Origin: Arcobacter sp. | GTDB taxonomy: Bacteria > Campylobacterota > Campylobacteria > Campylobacterales > Arcobacteraceae | Direction of reading: 5' to 3' | NCBI GenBank assembly: GCA_016744485.1 | Contig: JADGEG010000015.1 | Location: 1 to 17,447 of the forward strand | DNA length: 17,447 nucleotides | In this document: positions 14,518-17,447 of the stretch, piece after piece | Numbering within the stretch: the first letter of the stretch is position 1 | Layout of the letters: the number at the start of each line of letters is the position of its first letter | The notes under the pieces: generated by a model | What the model was told of the DNA's origin: nothing | What the model saw: the letters and a program-made list of their open reading frames with translations, nothing else | The model's database searches: none | Program-made: the position numbers and the translations under genes

Positions 14518-15182
14518 AAATTTTACTTTTAGAAGATGACATAATGTTAAATGAAGCTATACAACAGTTTTTAGAAAAAGCAGGTCATAATATAGTTTCA
14601 GTCAAAGATGGAAAAAAATGTGTTGATATTTTAAATAATATAAGTTTTGATTTTCTTATTTTAGATATTAATGTACCAAAAATAGATGGATTAAGTATAT
14701 TAGAAAAATTGCATAAAGAAAAAAAAATGGTACCTACGATTTTTATTTCTGCACTTATTGATATTGAAGATATTACAAGAGCATTTGATATTGGATGTCA
14801 TGATTATTTAAAAAAACCTTTTCATTTAAAAGAGTTGACATTGAGAATTGATAAAATTTTAAAAACTAGACAAGTCAAAATGAATCATAAAAGATTATCT
14901 AAATCTTATACTTTTAATTGTGAAGAACTCACCTTATATTTTAATAATGAACCTCAAATTCTTCCTAAAAGACAAATTCAAATTCTAGAATTATTAACCA
15001 ATAATAGAAGTTTAATATGTAATTATGATATGTTTAGAGATTATGTATGGAATGATGACTATATTGATAATGCCACAATAAGAGCAGAAATTAATCGTGT
15101 AAAAAAAATTTTAAAAGAAGATTTTATTATAAATATACGAGGAATTGGTTATATGGTTGAAAGACCTTCACATACAAGTTAA
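14514..15182 (+). CDS. OmpR/PhoB-type response regulator
   Basis: This 222-aa transcription factor is the evident partner of the upstream FIST kinase. The receiver domain (1-115) has the acidic pair Asp8-Asp9 in LLLEDD, phospho-acceptor Asp51 in LILDINVPKIDG, Ser79 in the Thr/Ser switch position and Lys101 in YLKKPF. A winged-helix DNA-binding domain (about 130-217) contains LPKRQIQILELL, ATIRAEINRVKKIL as recognition region and the wing IRGIGYMVE (208-216). The start is GTG at 14514, preceded by AAGGAG at 14500-14505 with 8 nt spacing, and it overlaps the kinase stop as GTGA, a sign of coupled translation. The likely target is the efflux operon downstream, though this is only by position. 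All key residues are present. Confidence 0.93.
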   Translation: MKILLLEDDIMLNEAIQQFLEKAGHNIVSVKDGKKCVDILNNISFDFLILDINVPKIDGLSILEKLHKEKKMVPTIFISALIDIEDITRAFDIGCHDYLKKPFHLKELTLRIDKILKTRQVKMNHKRLSKSYTFNCEELTLYFNNEPQILPKRQIQILELLTNNRSLICNYDMFRDYVWNDDYIDNATIRAEINRVKKILKEDFIINIRGIGYMVERPSHTS

Positions 15183-15213
15183 TACTTTAGAATAAAATAT
15201 AAGGATAAATAAG

Positions 15214-15387
15214 ATGAGTACAAAAATAAAAAGTATATACATTTAAATATTCAAAAATCCAACTAATGCAATTGAAGGTGGAATATTCTCTCATATGAAA
15301 AATATGCTAAATTTACACAGAAGAATTACTAAGTCAAAGAAATTAATTTTAGTAAATTTTTATTTAATGAATCTAGGTAAAAAATGA
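15214..15387 (+). pseudogene. C-terminal remnant of an insertion-sequence transposase
   Basis: In one frame the translation is a 10-residue peptide, a TAA at 15244-15246, then about 46 codons to a TGA. The second part contains NPTNAIEGGIFSHMKNMLN and HRRITKSKKLILVNFYLMNLGKK. It closely resembles the C-terminal end of DDE transposases that read T-N-x-L-E-G-x-x-x-x-x-K, H-R-G-L, as in IS256-like and related families. The N-terminal 250-300 residues, including the catalytic acidic residues, are absent, so the element is dead. AAGGA at 15201-15205 with an ATG 8 nt later is a normal start site that now leads into the fragment after only ten codons. No terminal inverted repeat pair or target duplication was found. 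The exact IS family is uncertain. Confidence 0.55.
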
Positions 15388-15600
15388 TGATTTCAAACCC
15401 TCAAATTTTTCATTAAGTCTAAAATTAAAATATATTAATAAAATATGTCAAATTGCAATATAATCTATATCAAGTGAAGTATTCTACTTATTTATCATAC
15501 ATTATATATTTTAAAAATAAAGTTAATTAAATGAATATTTATAAATAAAAATAATATATCTTTATAAGTTACATTTATAATTCTTGAATAATATTTTAGT
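15388..15600. other. AT-rich spacer upstream of the efflux operon
   Basis: No coding sequence is evident. The first part (to about 15430, including CAAACCCTCAAATTTTTCAT) may be the end of the broken insertion sequence. Further right, TTTATAA occurs at 15561-15567 and 15574-15580 as a direct repeat just upstream of the tolC-like promoter, a conceivable but weak response-regulator site. Confidence 0.3.
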
Positions 15601-15606
15601 TATAAT
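15601..15606 (+). promoter_or_regulatory. Promoter -10 of the efflux operon
   Basis: TATAAT follows TATTTTAGT and is followed by GCTT, the same shape as the purH promoter. It ends 27 nt before the ATG at 15634. There is no -35 match at normal spacing. Confidence 0.55.
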
Positions 15607-15633
15607 GCTTTAAAATATCTAAAGGATGATAAA

Positions 15634-16998
15634 ATGAAAAGTGTGTTTATATTATTATGTATTATTTCGTTTGCTTATTCTAATTCTTTTTTTAAAACTG
15701 TAGGTTTTGAAGAAGTTCTAAGTCTTGCATATAAAAACAATAAAGATTTAAAAGAAAAGAAATTAAATATAAAATTAGCAAAATTATCACTTAAACAAAT
15801 GAAGTCTTATTCTTTAGGTAAAGTAAATCTACAAAATCAAATAAGTAGAACTAATCATGCAGGGCATGTGTTTAATTCAAAACTATCATCAAGACAAGCT
15901 AGTTTTAAAGACTTTGGCTTTGCTCAAATGAATGAAGGTTTAGGTACAAAACCATCGCAATTAAACGAAGCAGATGCAATGAACAATGTAATAACAAAGA
16001 TTTCATACGACCTTGTCCTATTTTCTGGGTTTAAGTTAAGTAAGCAAAAAGATATATTAAACTTACAAATCAAATCTCAAAACATACAATATAATCTAAA
16101 TAAAGAAACATTATTTTTTGAAGTTTTAAAAGCATATAATGGTGCAGTTGTAGCAAAAGAATCTATTAATGCTATTAAAAAAGCACAAGAATCTATAAAA
16201 TTTATAGAAAAATCAGCTAATGCTTTTTATAAAGAAGGTTTGATTACAAAAATAGATTTAAAACAAGCAAGGGTTCATTCTTTAAATATAAATGCATCAT
16301 TAATAGAAGCTAAAAATAAATTTGATCTTTCAATAGCTTATTTAAAATTTTTAACATCAAATGATTTTATATCTGATATTAAAGATTTAAAAAATATATA
16401 TATAAATCTTAATGAAAAAGATAAACTATATAAAAAAGCATTAAGCCATTCAAAAGCAATGATGTTAAAAAAATTACACTCCAAAATGATAAAAAAAAAT
16501 ATCGAAATATCAAAAAGTTCGTACTATCCACAGATATATTCACATTTAGAATATGGTTTTAATGATAAAAACTTTTCATTATCTTCTAATAAAGATTATT
16601 ATATGGCTAGTGTAGCTTTAAATTATACCTTATTTGATAATACAAGAAATATTAAAGTTTTAAAAAATAAGATCATTTATAATAAAACAAAATTATTAAC
16701 TAAAAAATTAGAAAATTATATTAAACTTCAACTTGACAAGTATTTATTAAATCTAAAGTCAAAAGAAAAAGTTTTAAAAGCACAAATTCAAGCAAAAAAT
16801 TTAGCACAAGAAGTATTTCACCAATCTGAACTTATGTATAAAAATCATTTAATTTCAATGACAAATTTACTTGAACAAGAAGCAAATTTACGCGAAAATG
16901 AATCTAAACTTTTATTTGCAAAATATAATAAATCTTTAGCATTAGCAAAGTTAGCTATAGCTTTAGGAAAAAATAAAACAAATGATAAGGAAAAATAA
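15634..16998 (+). CDS. TolC-family outer-membrane efflux protein
   Basis: This 454-aa protein is the outer-membrane channel of a tripartite efflux or type I secretion system. It has a signal peptide of about 16 residues (MKSVFILLCIISFAYS) without a lipobox cysteine, so it is not a lipoprotein of the OprM type. Two long repeated helical halves follow, the OEP pattern: the first starts at FEEVLSLAYKNNKDLKEKKL (about 25-44) with ITKISYDLVLFSGFK (about 120-134) leading into a long coiled coil, and the second has YYPQIYSHLEYGF, then ALNYTLFDNTRN, and ends with SMTNLLEQEANLRENESKLLFAKYNKSLALAKL. ATG 15634 has AAGGA 7 nt upstream. The stop overlaps the next ATG by 1 nt, linking it to a membrane-fusion protein. 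The substrate cannot be read from the sequence. Confidence 0.9.
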   Translation: MKSVFILLCIISFAYSNSFFKTVGFEEVLSLAYKNNKDLKEKKLNIKLAKLSLKQMKSYSLGKVNLQNQISRTNHAGHVFNSKLSSRQASFKDFGFAQMNEGLGTKPSQLNEADAMNNVITKISYDLVLFSGFKLSKQKDILNLQIKSQNIQYNLNKETLFFEVLKAYNGAVVAKESINAIKKAQESIKFIEKSANAFYKEGLITKIDLKQARVHSLNINASLIEAKNKFDLSIAYLKFLTSNDFISDIKDLKNIYINLNEKDKLYKKALSHSKAMMLKKLHSKMIKKNIEISKSSYYPQIYSHLEYGFNDKNFSLSSNKDYYMASVALNYTLFDNTRNIKVLKNKIIYNKTKLLTKKLENYIKLQLDKYLLNLKSKEKVLKAQIQAKNLAQEVFHQSELMYKNHLISMTNLLEQEANLRENESKLLFAKYNKSLALAKLAIALGKNKTNDKEK

Positions 16999-17447
16999 TG
17001 CTTAAAAATATTTTATTATTAACTTGTATGTTTTTATATTCTAATGCTTCTCAAATTGAACTTTCTGGAACTGTTATATCTGATAATGAAAAAGTTATAA
17101 CTAGTATAAATATAGGATTTATAAAAAAAATTTATGTAAATGAAGGTTCTTTTGTAAAAAAAGGTGATTTATTATATGAAATAGATTCATCAAGAATTGA
17201 TTCAAGAAAACAAGAAGCACTTTTAAATTTAGAAATACAAAATAATACTTTTAATAATATACAAATAAATTACGAAAGATATAAAAGATTATATACCCAA
17301 GATTTAATTCCTAAATATGATCTTGAAAAATTAGAATTAAAACTGTTAAATATAAAAAATATGATAAAAATAGCACAAGCAAAACTAAAAGCGGTCAACA
17401 ACGAATATGATTATTTAAAAATAAAAGCCCCAAATGATGGTTTGATT
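16998..17447 (+). CDS. Periplasmic adaptor (membrane-fusion) protein, 5' part
   Basis: 150 codons are present before the window ends. The N-terminus MLKNILLLTCMFLYSNAS looks like a signal peptide; the Cys at position 10 lies inside the hydrophobic stretch and does not form a convincing lipobox. The next part ELSGTVISDNEKVITSINIG (20-39) and GFIKKIYVNEGSFVKKGDLLYEID (39-62) is the split biotinyl-lipoyl motif of HlyD/AcrA/RND adaptors. A helical hairpin follows (about 66-137) with YERYKRLYTQDLIPKYDLEKLE, then YLKIKAPNDGLI (139-150), the return lipoyl strand, where the sequence stops. AAGGA lies 6 nt before the ATG, and the ATG overlaps the outer-membrane protein stop (TAATG). An inner-membrane pump gene (RND or ABC) is expected just outside the window. 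Confidence 0.88.
   Translation, partial: MLKNILLLTCMFLYSNASQIELSGTVISDNEKVITSINIGFIKKIYVNEGSFVKKGDLLYEIDSSRIDSRKQEALLNLEIQNNTFNNIQINYERYKRLYTQDLIPKYDLEKLELKLLNIKNMIKIAQAKLKAVNNEYDYLKIKAPNDGLI

Noticed and set aside
1..17447. tRNA or rRNA genes, CRISPR arrays, prophage or toxin-antitoxin modules
   Set aside because: I saw no GC-richer RNA-like block, no regularly spaced repeats and no such gene families on either strand.

Overview
The window is very AT-rich chromosomal DNA with short intergenic gaps. The gene content (a yajC-secD-secF operon, a Campylobacter-type desulforubrerythrin, a PerR-like Fur protein, a cobM-cbiG-cobJ block, lnt and purH) and the promoter style point to a Campylobacterota bacterium, most likely Arcobacter-like. 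In several promoters a T-rich run precedes TATAAT or TACAAT and there is no clear -35 element. The taxonomic call is inference from style and content, not from a database match.

Layout. Positions 1-5399 read leftwards. They hold a PepD-like M20 dipeptidase, a serine-recombinase-like protein that has lost its catalytic serine, an unknown 62-aa protein, three corrin-ring genes (cobJ, cbiG, cobM, overlapping by 1-8 nt) and a PerR-like regulator. A 322-nt divergent region with two identical 17-bp AT-rich repeats and a terminator-like hairpin leads to a rightward desulforubrerythrin gene with a strong terminator. A 355-nt stretch with no intact gene follows, possibly decayed coding sequence. Positions 6737-9574 read leftwards: yajC-secD-secF. 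Their 5' end overlaps, head to head, the start of the rightward lnt gene, which is followed by purH. From 12.6 kb on everything reads rightwards: a soluble FIST-domain histidine kinase, an OmpR/PhoB-type response regulator, a 451-nt spacer carrying the broken 3' end of a transposase gene, a TolC-like outer-membrane efflux protein, and the first 150 codons of a membrane-fusion (periplasmic adaptor) protein cut by the window edge.

How the genes fit together. perR and the rubrerythrin look like an oxidative-stress pair: a peroxide-sensing repressor next to a peroxide-reducing enzyme. The cob genes catalyse middle steps of anaerobic cobalamin ring synthesis and lie directly behind perR on the same strand. 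YajC, SecD and SecF are accessory subunits of the Sec translocon. Lnt finishes lipoprotein maturation and PurH makes IMP. The kinase-regulator pair probably controls the adjoining tripartite efflux operon, but this rests on adjacency alone, and the transposase scar lies between them.

No clearly new system is visible. The best leads are the catalytically altered recombinase with inverted repeats in front of it, the FIST kinase with a degenerate ATP-binding box and a possibly leaderless mRNA, and the short RNA predicted in the perR/rubrerythrin intergenic region.
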